Made by a program: the position numbers and the translations under genes. Of a stretch of 64,000 bases of DNA, positions 26,229-34,767 are shown piece after piece. Position 1 is the stretch's first letter. Every line of letters starts with the position of its first letter. The stretch is from Streptomyces sp. NBC_01571. GTDB taxonomy: Bacteria; Actinomycetota; Actinomycetes; Streptomycetales; Streptomycetaceae. Location: positions 2,976,001 to 3,040,000 of the forward strand of contig NZ_JAPEPZ010000001.1 of NCBI RefSeq assembly GCF_026339875.1. The letters are read 5' to 3'. A model generated the notes under the pieces. The model did not search any database. It was not told the DNA's origin and was given only the letters and a program-made list of their open reading frames with translations.

Positions 26229-27401
26229 TCAGGACGCGTCCCCCAGCGCCCCCCGCACCGCCTCCAGATCCCCCTCCGAGGCCAACCCCGCGTGATACAG
26301 CCGAAGCTCCCCCGCACCCAGCGAAGCCGCCCGCGCCGCGTCGGCCGCGAGCGTGCCCGGACTGCCTCCCATGCCCGACACGACCGTGAAGTTGGCGGCC
26401 AGTACCGCCTCGTCCCGCCCCTGTCGCGCGAACGGAGTCAGCAGTTCCGTACCACCGGTGCAGGGCACCACCACCCCGTCCGCCACGGAGAGGATGTGCG
26501 CGGGATCGACCCCGGCGTTCGCCCCGCAGTAGAACGACACGGGGTCGGCGTGCAGGAGCACCTGGAACCCGTCGGGCGCGGCCGCCCGTACCGCCGCGAC
26601 CGTGGTCTCCTGGAGGGAGCGGGCCACCCCGTCGCGCCACGCGCGCGTGGCGCCCGCCACCTCGCCGCCGAGCAGTTTCTCGATCGCCGGCCAGCCCCCG
26701 TCCGACGGCACGGCCCCCCGCCACACGGGCTCCAGGGCCTCCCGTACGGTGGCCGCCACCTCGCCGCCGTCGAGCCCGTGCCCCGCGTACCCGTCCCGGC
26801 ACGCCGGGCAGAAGCACAGCGACATCAGGTACTGCCCGGCGTCCCCGAGTCCCACCCCGCCGATCTTGTCGTGCGCGTGCAGATGCGCCATGCCGTACCA
26901 CCCGAGGGACTCCAGCTCGGTGCCCCGCGCCCCGGGCCGCACCGCCGCCTCCACCGCGAGGTCGACGAGGTACTCCCGCGTGCCGGCCTGCGCGACACAC
27001 GGCGCCCACCCGTACCGGTCGCCGTACGCGTTGACGACGGACGTGGCCGGATGCTCGGCCCCCAGGCGGGAGTTGTGCGCGAGGACCACCCATGTGTGGA
27101 CGTCGAGACCGGCCTCGGCGAGCGCGGCGGCCGCCGTCCCGTACGCGTCCCCGGGCGCCCAGTCCCCGGCCTCGTACGGCCGCAGGGCGCGCCCGGCCCA
27201 TCGCGCGCCGTCCACCGGGTACAGGACGGCCGCGTGCGACGCCGTCACGATGCGGTGCCGGGGGTGACGAGGGGTCAGCGCACGGGTGGAGTGGTAAGCG
27301 GAGGCGAGCGTCGCCTGCCGCACCCCGAGCCCGGCGATCCGCCCGGCCGCCGCCGGGTCCCCGACGACGTCCCACGGATAGACGAAGGCCGACGCCTTCA
27401 C
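26229..27401 (-). CDS. Uncharacterised TIM-barrel, glycosidase-like protein coupled to kdgD
   Basis: A 390-residue cytoplasmic protein that I do not recognise as a named family. The alternating strands and helices and the order of conserved-looking segments suggest a (beta/alpha)8 barrel: AFVYPWDVVGD at the start, HTWVVLAHN, then NAYGDRYGWAPCVAQAG, ESLGWYGMAHLHAHDKIG with acidic/His residues, and a CFCPACRDGY motif that could bind zinc or a cluster. Barrels with this WxxxxHN and C-x-C-x2-C layout occur among uncharacterised glycoside-hydrolase-like proteins. The GTG at 27401 overlaps the kdgD stop (GTGA), so it is probably made with that enzyme and serves the same hexuronate pathway. The function is inferred only. 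Confidence 0.7.
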   Translation of the reverse strand: MKASAFVYPWDVVGDPAAAGRIAGLGVRQATLASAYHSTRALTPRHPRHRIVTASHAAVLYPVDGARWAGRALRPYEAGDWAPGDAYGTAAAALAEAGLDVHTWVVLAHNSRLGAEHPATSVVNAYGDRYGWAPCVAQAGTREYLVDLAVEAAVRPGARGTELESLGWYGMAHLHAHDKIGGVGLGDAGQYLMSLCFCPACRDGYAGHGLDGGEVAATVREALEPVWRGAVPSDGGWPAIEKLLGGEVAGATRAWRDGVARSLQETTVAAVRAAAPDGFQVLLHADPVSFYCGANAGVDPAHILSVADGVVVPCTGGTELLTPFARQGRDEAVLAANFTVVSGMGGSPGTLAADAARAASLGAGELRLYHAGLASEGDLEAVRGALGDAS

Positions 27402-28351
27402 CGGCTCTCCCCCTCGACCGGCTCCAGCAGCGCGTACCCGCGCTCGACCAGCTCGGCGAGCTGCTTCACGTGGTCCTCGGTCGGTTCGTGCAGCGGCGGC
27501 CGCACCTCCCCCACGTCCAGGCCGCGCAGCCGTACCCCCGCCTTGACCAGCGACACGGCGTAGCCGCGCCCCTGGGCCCGCAGATCGACGAACGGCCGGT
27601 AGAACCCGTCCAGCAGGCGGTTCACCATGTCGTCGGCCCCGGCGTTCAGCGCGGCGTGGAAGGCCAGCGCGATCTCGGGCGCGAAGCAGAAGACCGCGGA
27701 CGAGTACAGCGTGATGCCGATGCCGCGGTACGCGAGGCCCGTCAGTTCCGCGGTGGGCAGCCCGTTGAAGTACAGGAAGTCGCCGGGGAACTCGCTGCGC
27801 ACCGCGCTGACGATGCGCTGCATCAGGTCCAGGTCGCCCAGCCCGTCCTTGAAACCGATGATCCCCTCGGTCCGGGCCAGTTCGACCACGGTGGCGGGCG
27901 TGAACACGGCGTTGTCGCGCTGGTACACCACGACGTCCAGCGAGGTGGCGGCGGCCAGGTCCCGGTAGTGGCGCAGCAGCCCCTCCTGTCCCGCGACCAC
28001 GAGGTACGGCGGCATCGCGAGCAGCCCGTCGGCCCCGGCCTCCTCGGCGAGCCGCGCGAACCGTACGGCGAGCGCGGTCCCATACCCCGCGCCCGCGACG
28101 ACCGGTACCCGTCCCGCGGCCTCCTCCACGGCCGCCCGCACGCACTCCTGGAACTCCTCGGGCGCGAGCGCGTGGAACTCGCCGGTGCCGCAGCAGGCGA
28201 AGACCGCGGCGGCGCCGGCCTCGACGCCGCGCCGTACGTGCTCGCGGTACACGTCGAGATCGAGGGCCCCGTCGGGGCCGTACGCCGTGACGGGGAAGAA
28301 CAGCGGCCCGCTGGGGATGCTGAGCCGAGCGGCAAGGGGGGCTGACGTCAC
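27398..28351 (-). CDS. kdgD: 5-dehydro-4-deoxyglucarate dehydratase
   Basis: A 317-residue DHDPS-superfamily enzyme that converts 5-keto-4-deoxyglucarate to alpha-ketoglutarate semialdehyde with loss of water and CO2. Family-specific stretches are clear: GPLFFPVTAYGPDGALD, VFACCGTGEFHAL, MPPYLVVAGQEGL, VYQRDNAVFTP, and GFKDGLGD with the Schiff-base Lys168, plus YFNGLPTAEL. Tyr143 is the partner residue. The GTG at 28351 was chosen because GGGAGAG lies just before it. A longer start at 28381 is possible. It is divergent from uronate dehydrogenase, and the two share near-identical promoters, fitting the oxidative galacturonate/glucuronate pathway. Confidence 0.92.
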   Translation of the reverse strand: MTSAPLAARLSIPSGPLFFPVTAYGPDGALDLDVYREHVRRGVEAGAAAVFACCGTGEFHALAPEEFQECVRAAVEEAAGRVPVVAGAGYGTALAVRFARLAEEAGADGLLAMPPYLVVAGQEGLLRHYRDLAAATSLDVVVYQRDNAVFTPATVVELARTEGIIGFKDGLGDLDLMQRIVSAVRSEFPGDFLYFNGLPTAELTGLAYRGIGITLYSSAVFCFAPEIALAFHAALNAGADDMVNRLLDGFYRPFVDLRAQGRGYAVSLVKAGVRLRGLDVGEVRPPLHEPTEDHVKQLAELVERGYALLEPVEGESR

Positions 28352-28394
28352 GGACTCTCCCTGAGACAGATGCTCACGCACGCGACAGCGGGTG

Positions 28395-28424
28395 CATGTT
28401 TCTGATCCACGTCCATATTTCTGA
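28395..28424 (-). promoter_or_regulatory. Direct-repeat operator candidate before kdgD
   Basis: CATGTTTCTGA (28395-28405) and CATATTTCTGA (28414-28424) match at 10 of 11 bases and are 19 bases apart. They sit directly downstream of the predicted kdgD transcription start, a place where a repressor would block it. Confidence 0.5.
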
Positions 28425-28432
28425 ACGCGACC

Positions 28433-28462
28433 ACGCTAAAGCGCGACCTTGGGGCCGGTCAA
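28433..28462 (-). promoter_or_regulatory. Promoter of kdgD
   Basis: On the minus strand TTGACC (28457-28462), an 18-base spacer and TAGCGT (28433-28438). Confidence 0.65.
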
Positions 28463-28511
28463 GCGCGCAAACCCGCAACACGGCAGCGGATTGACCGCCT
28501 CCGCGCGACAC

Positions 28512-28541
28512 TTGACTCGACAGGCGGGCGATCCTTAGCGT
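28512..28541 (+). promoter_or_regulatory. Promoter of uronate dehydrogenase gene
   Basis: TTGACT (28512-28517), an 18-base spacer and TAGCGT (28536-28541). It has the same -10, spacer length and nearly the same -35 as the opposing kdgD promoter. An inverted repeat GCCGTA/TACGGC (28558-28563, 28570-28575) follows the start point. Confidence 0.65.
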
Positions 28542-28604
28542 GTCCATGGATGTGAATGCCGTACAAGCATACGGCCGCTCGCGTGGCCCTGAGGAGACAC
28601 CCGC

Positions 28605-29429
28605 ATGCCCGCTCCCCGCACCGTTCTGCTCACCGGCGCCGCCGGCGGACTCGGCACCCTGATGCGGGGGCTGCTGCCCGGGCACGGCCACCGGCTGCGC
28701 CTGCTCGACCTGCTCCCCGTCGAGGGCGAGCCGGACGCGATCACCGCGGACCTGGCCGACCGGGCCGCGCTGCGCGAGGCGGTACGCGGAGTCGACGCGA
28801 TCATCCACCTCGCCGGCATCTCCCTGGAAGCCTCCTTCGACAAGATCCTCAAGGCGAACATCGAGGGGACCTACAACCTGTACGAGGCGGCGCGCGAGGA
28901 GGGGGTACGACGGGTCGTCTTCGCCTCCTCCAACCACGCGGTCGGCTTCACTCCGCGCCCGCGGGGGGACGCCCCGTTCGGTGCGGACTCCCTCATCCCC
29001 GTCGACACCCCCCGCCGGCCGGACACCTTCTACGGCCTGTCGAAGTCCTTCGGCGAGGACCTGGCCCAGTTCTACTGGGACAAGCACGGCCTGGAGACGG
29101 TCTCGGTCCGCATCGGCTCCTGCTTCGCGGAGCCCACCAGCGTGCGCATGCTCTCCGTGTGGATGAGCCCCGAGGACGGTGCCCGCCTCTTCCACGCGGC
29201 GCTCACCGCCGAGAACGTGGGCCACACGGTCGTCTACGGCTCGTCCGCCAACACCCGTCTGTGGTGGGACCTGTCGACGGCACGGGCACTGGGCTACGAG
29301 CCGCAGGACGACTCCGAGCCGTACGCCGAGAAGCTCATCGCCGAGCAGGGCGAGCTCGACCCGGACAATCCGGACCACGCCCATCTGGGCGGCCACTTCA
29401 CCACGCACCCGCCGATCTGGCCGTACTGA
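28605..29429 (+). CDS. udh: Uronate dehydrogenase (NAD-dependent, SDR family)
   Basis: A 274-residue extended short-chain dehydrogenase. The NAD-binding glycine motif is TGAAGGLG near residue 10. The catalytic set is Ser in ASSNHAVGF and Tyr/Lys in YGLSKSFGE. The segments HLAGISLEASFDKILKANI, RIGSCFAEPTSVRML and the late ANTRLWWDLSTARALGY match known bacterial uronate dehydrogenases. It oxidises galacturonate or glucuronate to the aldarolactone, the first step of the route that ends with the KdgD reaction. This connects the pectin-degrading enzymes at 10.7-13.2 kb with central metabolism. An aldarate dehydratase/cycloisomerase and a semialdehyde dehydrogenase are not in the window. Confidence 0.92.
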   Translation: MPAPRTVLLTGAAGGLGTLMRGLLPGHGHRLRLLDLLPVEGEPDAITADLADRAALREAVRGVDAIIHLAGISLEASFDKILKANIEGTYNLYEAAREEGVRRVVFASSNHAVGFTPRPRGDAPFGADSLIPVDTPRRPDTFYGLSKSFGEDLAQFYWDKHGLETVSVRIGSCFAEPTSVRMLSVWMSPEDGARLFHAALTAENVGHTVVYGSSANTRLWWDLSTARALGYEPQDDSEPYAEKLIAEQGELDPDNPDHAHLGGHFTTHPPIWPY

Positions 29430-29698
29430 CGGCGCGGCACGGGCACGACCGAGCGGGCGGGCACCGAACGGGCCCGCCCGCCGCCGTGTTCGGACACGAA
29501 CCCTGCCCGATCCCACCCCCGCAACGACTCCACCCCAGGTCCGGAGCGCTCCCCCGTGCCGCCGAACGGGCACAGCCGGGCATCATCGGGCGTGCAACAG
29601 GCCTGGTCAGTGCCGCGCGCCCGCTGTAGAACTTCCTCCAAGGCCCGACCGGGCCCGAACGGGCAGCGAGGACAGGACGCGGGAAGCGGGTGCCGGCC

Positions 29699-30460
29699 AT
29701 GAGCGCGGAAGAACGTCAGCGGGAGATCGTCCGAGCAGCCCGCCGTACGGGTTCGGTCGACGTCACCGCGCTCGCCGCCGAACTGGGCGTCGCCAAGGAG
29801 ACCGTACGACGCGACCTGCGCGCCCTGGAGGACCACGGTCTGGTACGCCGCACCCACGGCGGCGCCTATCCCGTCGAGAGCGCCGGGTTCGAGACGACGC
29901 TCGCCTTCCGCGCCACCAGCCACGTACCCGAGAAACGGCGGATCGCCGCCGCCGCGGCCGAACTGCTCGGGGACGCCGAGACGGTCTTCGTCGACGAGGG
30001 CTTCACCCCCCAGCTCATCGCCGAGGCCCTGCCCCACGACCGGCCGCTGACCGTGGTCACCGCGTCACTCGCCACCGCGGGCGCGCTCGCCGAGGCCGAC
30101 AACACCAGCGTCCTGCTGCTCGGCGGCCGGGTACGCCCCGGCACTCTCGCCACCGTGGACCACTGGACGACGAAGATGCTCGCCGGCTTCGTCATCGACC
30201 TGGCCTACATCGGCGCCAACGGCATCTCCCGCGAACACGGCCTCACCACCCCCGACCCGGCGGTCAGCGAGGTCAAGGCCCAGGCGATCCGGGCCTCGCG
30301 GCGCACCGTCTTCGCCGGCGTGCACACCAAGTTCGGGGCGGTCAGCTTCTGCCGCTTCGCGGAGGTCACCGCCCTGGAGACGATCGTCACGAGCACCCTG
30401 CTCCCGACAGCCGAAGCCCACCGCTACTCCTTGCAGGGACCCCAGGTCATACGCGTCTGA
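29699..30460 (+). CDS. DeoR/GlpR-family transcriptional regulator
   Basis: About 253 residues. The DeoR helix-turn-helix is at the N-terminus (VDVTALAAELGVAKETVRRD, then HGLVRRTHGGA). The C-terminal sugar-phosphate sensor domain follows (DEGFTPQLIAEAL, VVTASLATAGAL, GGRVRPGTL, the ANGISREHGLTTPDPAVSEV stretch). It probably responds to a phosphorylated sugar and represses the polyol-type transporter operon that begins 167 bases downstream on the same strand. The ATG at 29699 (MSAEERQ) matches the family start. A GTG three codons earlier is possible. Confidence 0.9.
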   Translation: MSAEERQREIVRAARRTGSVDVTALAAELGVAKETVRRDLRALEDHGLVRRTHGGAYPVESAGFETTLAFRATSHVPEKRRIAAAAAELLGDAETVFVDEGFTPQLIAEALPHDRPLTVVTASLATAGALAEADNTSVLLLGGRVRPGTLATVDHWTTKMLAGFVIDLAYIGANGISREHGLTTPDPAVSEVKAQAIRASRRTVFAGVHTKFGAVSFCRFAEVTALETIVTSTLLPTAEAHRYSLQGPQVIRV

Positions 30461-30627
30461 ACAACCGAACCACCCCCTCGCACCGCGTCCGACATCCCCG
30501 CCCACCGTTCCCGTCCCCACTCACCCCTCCCCACCCCCACCCCCACCCCCGTCTCCCGTCACCCTCCCCAGGGGCACCCCCACACCCGGTAGCGCCCCAA
30601 ATCTCCCTATAAGTCCAGGAGTGATCC

Positions 30628-31998
30628 ATGCGAACCCCGAGCCGACGGAGGCCGCGCGCGCTGCTCGCCGCGGTCGCCGCAGGGACGCTGCTCACCCCGC
30701 TGCTCTCCGGGTGTTGGACCGGAGCGGGCGGGGCGGGCTCCGGCGGCGACTCCATCAACGTCCTGATGGTCAACAACCCCCAGATGGTGGAACTGCAGAA
30801 ACTCACCAAGGCCCACTTCACCAAGGAGACCGGCATCAAGGTGAACTTCACCGTGCTGCCGGAGAACGACGTCCGTGACAAGATCAGCCAGGACTTCGCC
30901 AACCAGGCGGGCCAGTACGACGTGGCCACGCTCTCCAACTACGAGATACCGATCTACGCCAGGAACGGCTGGCTGCACGAGATGGACTCCTACGTCCGCC
31001 AGGACAGCGGCTACGACGAGCAGGACATCCTCGCGCCCATGCGGCAGTCCCTGACGGCCGACGACGGCAAGCTCTACGGGCAGCCCTTCTACGGCGAGTC
31101 GTCCTTCCTGATGTACCGCAAGGACGTGTTCGCCGCGAAGGGCCTGACCATGCCCGCGCATCCCACCTGGGACCAGGTGGCACGACTGGCCGCCCAGGCC
31201 GACGGCGCCCAGTCCGGCATGAAGGGCATCTGCCTGCGCGGCCTGCCCGGCTGGGGCGAGCTGATGGCCCCCCTGACGACCGTCGTGAACACCTTCGGCG
31301 GCACCTGGTTCGACAAGGACTGGAAGGCGCGCCTCGACTCCCCCGAGTTCGAGAAGGCGACGAAGTTCTACGTGGACCTGGTCCGCAAGCACGGCGAGTC
31401 CGGCGCCGCCCAGTCCGGCTTCGCCGAGTGCCTCAACACCATCACCCAGGGCAAGGTCGCCATGTGGTACGACGCCACCTCCGCGGCCGGTTCCCTGGAG
31501 GCGTCCGACTCCCCCGTCAAGGGCAAGATGGGCTACGTACCGGCGCCCGTGGAGAAGACCGAGTCGTCCGGCTGGCTCTACACCTGGGCCTGGGGCCTCC
31601 AGAAGGCCTCCCACAACTCCGACAAGGCCTGGAAGTTCATCTCCTGGGCCTCCAGCAAGCAGTACGAGCAGCTGGTCGGGGACACCATCGGCTGGTCCAA
31701 CGTGCCGGCCGGCAAACGCGCCTCGACCTACACCAACGCCGCGTACACCAAGGAGGCCTCGGCCTTCCAGGAGATGACCCGCGCGGCCATCGAGGGCGCC
31801 CGTCCCCGCGACCCGGGAGTTCAGCCGCGGCCCGCGCCCGGCATCCAGTTCGTCGGCATCCCCGAGTTCACCGATCTCGGCACCAAGGTCTCGCAGGAGA
31901 TCAGCGCGGCCATCGCCGGACGCCAGTCCGTCGACTCGGCCCTGGAGAAGTCCCAGAAACTCGCCGAGAAGATCTCCAAGGAGTACGAGGGACGATGA
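30628..31998 (+). CDS. Polyol/sugar ABC transporter substrate-binding lipoprotein
   Basis: A 456-residue lipoprotein with lipobox LLSGC (Cys29). The mature part resembles the sorbitol/mannitol-type (SmoE-like) CUT1 binding proteins: INVLMVNNPQMVELQKLT, FTKETGIKVNFTVLPEN, YDVATLSNYEIPIYARNGWL and GWLYTWAWGLQKAS. AGGAG lies 6 bases before the ATG. First gene of an operon with two permeases and a zinc dehydrogenase, all with ATGA overlaps. No ATPase gene, so the shared ATPase MsiK is probably used. Confidence 0.9.
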   Translation: MRTPSRRRPRALLAAVAAGTLLTPLLSGCWTGAGGAGSGGDSINVLMVNNPQMVELQKLTKAHFTKETGIKVNFTVLPENDVRDKISQDFANQAGQYDVATLSNYEIPIYARNGWLHEMDSYVRQDSGYDEQDILAPMRQSLTADDGKLYGQPFYGESSFLMYRKDVFAAKGLTMPAHPTWDQVARLAAQADGAQSGMKGICLRGLPGWGELMAPLTTVVNTFGGTWFDKDWKARLDSPEFEKATKFYVDLVRKHGESGAAQSGFAECLNTITQGKVAMWYDATSAAGSLEASDSPVKGKMGYVPAPVEKTESSGWLYTWAWGLQKASHNSDKAWKFISWASSKQYEQLVGDTIGWSNVPAGKRASTYTNAAYTKEASAFQEMTRAAIEGARPRDPGVQPRPAPGIQFVGIPEFTDLGTKVSQEISAAIAGRQSVDSALEKSQKLAEKISKEYEGR

Positions 31999-32933
31999 CC
32001 GCCACGACGACAGCCCCCCTGGCCACCGCTCCCGCCCGCGCGGCCCGGCCGCCCTCCGGCCGCCTGCGCGCCTGGGCCACCCGCGCCCCCCTCCTGCCCG
32101 CCCTGATCTTCATGATCGCCGTGACCCAGCTCCCGTTCGTGGCCACGCTGGTGATCTCCTTCTTCGACTGGAACTCCCTCTATCCGAAGGCCCGTCACTT
32201 CACCGGTCTGTCCAACTACTCGGACGTGCTCACCGATCCGGACCTGCGCCACTCGGTCTGGACGACGATCCTCCTGACCGCGGCCGTGGTCCTGGTCAGC
32301 CTGGTCCTCGGCCTCGCCCTCGCGCTGCTCCTGGACCGCAGGTTCCGGGGGCGGGGGGTGGTGCGCACGCTCCTGATCGCGCCGTTCCTGGTGGTCCCGG
32401 TCGCCGCGGCCCTGCTCTGGAAGCACGTGCTCTACAACCCTGAGTACGGTCTCCTCAATGGTCTGCTGCACTATGTGGGCGGACCCCAGCCGGACTGGAT
32501 CTCGAACACCCCGCTGCTGGCCGTCGAGGCCTCCCTCGTCTGGCAGTGGACGCCCTTCATGATGCTGATCCTGCTGGCGGGCCTGCAGAGCCGCGACCAG
32601 CAGCAGATCGAGGCCGCCCGGGTGGACGGCGCGAGCGACTGGCAGGTCTTCCGCCACCTCACGCTCCCGCACCTGCGCCGCTACCTCGAACTCGGCGCCC
32701 TGCTGGGCTCGATCTACATCGTCCAGAACTTCGACGCCGTCTTCACGATCACCTCCGGCGGCCTCGGCACCGCCAACCTGCCCTACACCGTCTACCAGAG
32801 CTTCTACCAGGCCCATGAGAACGGCCTGGCCTCGGCCGCCGGGGTCCTGGTCGTCATCGGTTCGATCATCATCGCGACCTTCGCGCTGCGCGTGGTCTCG
32901 TCCCTGTTCCGCGAGGAGGTGTCCCGCGCATGA
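31995..32933 (+). CDS. Polyol/sugar ABC transporter permease, MalF/SmoF-type
   Basis: A 312-residue membrane protein with six predicted helices. The EAA loop is IEAARVDGASDWQVFRHLTL. The segments FVATLVISFFDWNSL and FDAVFTITSGGLGTANLPY are typical of SmoF-like polyol permeases. Its ATG overlaps the stop of the binding-protein gene by 4 bases, and its own stop overlaps the next permease. Confidence 0.92.
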   Translation: MTATTTAPLATAPARAARPPSGRLRAWATRAPLLPALIFMIAVTQLPFVATLVISFFDWNSLYPKARHFTGLSNYSDVLTDPDLRHSVWTTILLTAAVVLVSLVLGLALALLLDRRFRGRGVVRTLLIAPFLVVPVAAALLWKHVLYNPEYGLLNGLLHYVGGPQPDWISNTPLLAVEASLVWQWTPFMMLILLAGLQSRDQQQIEAARVDGASDWQVFRHLTLPHLRRYLELGALLGSIYIVQNFDAVFTITSGGLGTANLPYTVYQSFYQAHENGLASAAGVLVVIGSIIIATFALRVVSSLFREEVSRA

Positions 32934-33781
32934 GCACCACCACGATCCGCGTACGTCCCCGGCGCACCCGGGGAACGGGCCTCGGCCTGCTGGCCTGGGT
33001 ACTCGGTGTGCTGTTCTTCCTGCCCATCGCCTGGATGGCCCTGACGTCGTTCCACTCGGAGGCGGACGCGGCGACCAACCCGCCGTCCTTCGGCGCCGCC
33101 CTCACCCTCGACGGCTACCGCGACTTCTTCGGCACGGGCGGCGGCGCGAGTCCCTGGCCGGCGCTGGTCAACTCGCTGGTGGCCTCCGTGGCCTCCACCC
33201 TCTTCGTCCTCCTCCTCGCCCTGCCCGCGGCGTACGCGCTCTCGGTCCGGCCGGTGAAGAAGTGGACGGACGTCCTGTTCTTCTTCCTGTCGACGAAGAT
33301 GCTGCCGGTGGTGGCGGGCCTGCTGCCCATCTACCTGTTCGCGAAGAACGCCGGGATGCTCGACAACATCTGGCTCCTGGTCATCCTCTACACCTCGATG
33401 AACCTGCCGATCGCGGTGTGGATGATGCAGTCGTTCCTCGCCGAGGTGCCGGTGGCGGTGATCGAGGCGGCGCAGATCGACGGCGCGCGGCTGCCCACGA
33501 TCCTGGCGCGGGTCGTGGCCCCCATCGCCCTGCCGGGCATCGCCGCCACGGCCCTCATCTGCTTCATCTTCAGCTGGAACGAACTGCTGTTCGCCCGAGT
33601 CCTGACCGGTGTGGTCGCGGAGACCGCCCCCGTCTTCCTGACCGGCTTCATCACCAGCCAGGGTCTCTTCCTGGCCAAGGTGTGCGCCGCGTCGCTCGTC
33701 ATCTCCCTGCCGGTGCTCGCCGCGGGGTTCGCCGCCCAGGACAAACTGGTCCAGGGCCTGTCACTGGGAGCCGTGAAATGA
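32930..33781 (+). CDS. Polyol/sugar ABC transporter permease, MalG/SmoG-type
   Basis: A 283-residue membrane protein with six predicted helices and the EAA loop VIEAAQIDGARLPTILARVV. The segments FLSTKMLPVVAGLLPIYLFA and SWNELLFARVLTG fit the SmoG branch of CUT1 permeases. It overlaps both neighbours by 4 bases (ATGA). Confidence 0.92.
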   Translation: MSTTTIRVRPRRTRGTGLGLLAWVLGVLFFLPIAWMALTSFHSEADAATNPPSFGAALTLDGYRDFFGTGGGASPWPALVNSLVASVASTLFVLLLALPAAYALSVRPVKKWTDVLFFFLSTKMLPVVAGLLPIYLFAKNAGMLDNIWLLVILYTSMNLPIAVWMMQSFLAEVPVAVIEAAQIDGARLPTILARVVAPIALPGIAATALICFIFSWNELLFARVLTGVVAETAPVFLTGFITSQGLFLAKVCAASLVISLPVLAAGFAAQDKLVQGLSLGAVK

Positions 33782-34767
33782 AGGCCGCCGTCATCGAGTC
33801 CGTGGGCCGCGCCGTCGTCACCGAGGTCCCGGACCCGACGCCCGGCCCGCGCGAGGTCGTCGTCGAGGTCGCCGCGTGCGGGCTGTGCGGCACGGACCTG
33901 CACATCCTCCAGGGCGAGTTCGCGCCGAAGCTGCCGATCGTCCCGGGCCACGAGTTCGCCGGCACGGTGGTCGGCGTGGGCACCCAGGTCACGGAGGTCT
34001 CGGTCGGCGACCGGGTCGCGGTGGATCCCTCGCTGTACTGCCACGAGTGCCGCTACTGCCGTACGGGCCACAACAACCTCTGCGAGCGCTGGGCCGCGAT
34101 CGGTGTCACGACGGCGGGCGGGGCCGCGCAGTACGCGACCGCCCCCGTCGCCAACTGCGTCAAGCTGCCCGATCACGTCCGCACCCAGGACGCGGCTCTC
34201 GTCGAACCGCTCTCCTGCGCGGTGCGCGGCTACGACGTGCTGAACTCCCGGTTGGGGGCCCATGTCCTGATCTACGGCTCCGGGACGATGGGGCTGATGA
34301 TGCTGGAACTGGCGAAGCGGACGGGGGCGGCGAGCGTGGACGTGGTGGACGTGAACGCCCAGCGGCTCGCCACGGCCCAGTTGCTGGGGGCGTCCGCGTC
34401 GGCGGCGAACGCGGACGAGCTGGACCGGCCGCGGGGGTGGGACGTGGTGATCGACGCGACGGGGAACGCGGCGGCGATCCAGGACGGCCTGGACCGGGTC
34501 GCCAAGGCCGGCACCTTCCTCCAGTTCGGGGTCGCCGACTACGCGACGCGGGTCTCGATCGACCCCTATCGCATCTACAACCAGGAGATCACCATCACCG
34601 GCTCCATGGCCGTCCTGCACAGCTTCGAACGTGCGGCCGAACTCTTTGCCGGGGGTGTCCTCGATCCGGACGTCTTCATCAGTGACCGCATCCCGCTGGC
34701 GGACTATCCCCAGGCGCTGGAACAGTTCGCCGCGGGCGTGGGCAGGAAGATCGTCGTGGTCCCGTAG
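33778..34767 (+). CDS. Zinc-dependent medium-chain alcohol/polyol dehydrogenase
   Basis: A 329-residue MDR enzyme. Catalytic zinc ligands are Cys37 (GLCGTDLH) and His58-Glu59 (PGHEFAG). Structural zinc is bound by Cys88, Cys91, Cys94 and Cys102 (CHECRYCRTGHNNLC). The Rossmann motif is YGSGTMGLMM. In an operon with a polyol-type transporter it probably oxidises the imported polyol (sorbitol, arabitol or mannitol) to the ketose. Its ATG overlaps the permease stop. Confidence 0.9.
   Translation: MKAAVIESVGRAVVTEVPDPTPGPREVVVEVAACGLCGTDLHILQGEFAPKLPIVPGHEFAGTVVGVGTQVTEVSVGDRVAVDPSLYCHECRYCRTGHNNLCERWAAIGVTTAGGAAQYATAPVANCVKLPDHVRTQDAALVEPLSCAVRGYDVLNSRLGAHVLIYGSGTMGLMMLELAKRTGAASVDVVDVNAQRLATAQLLGASASAANADELDRPRGWDVVIDATGNAAAIQDGLDRVAKAGTFLQFGVADYATRVSIDPYRIYNQEITITGSMAVLHSFERAAELFAGGVLDPDVFISDRIPLADYPQALEQFAAGVGRKIVVVP

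Noticed and set aside
30520..30560. C-rich CCCCCA repeats as an i-motif or regulatory element
   Set aside because: Low-complexity stretch without symmetry or conserved motif. Nothing beyond composition supports a function.
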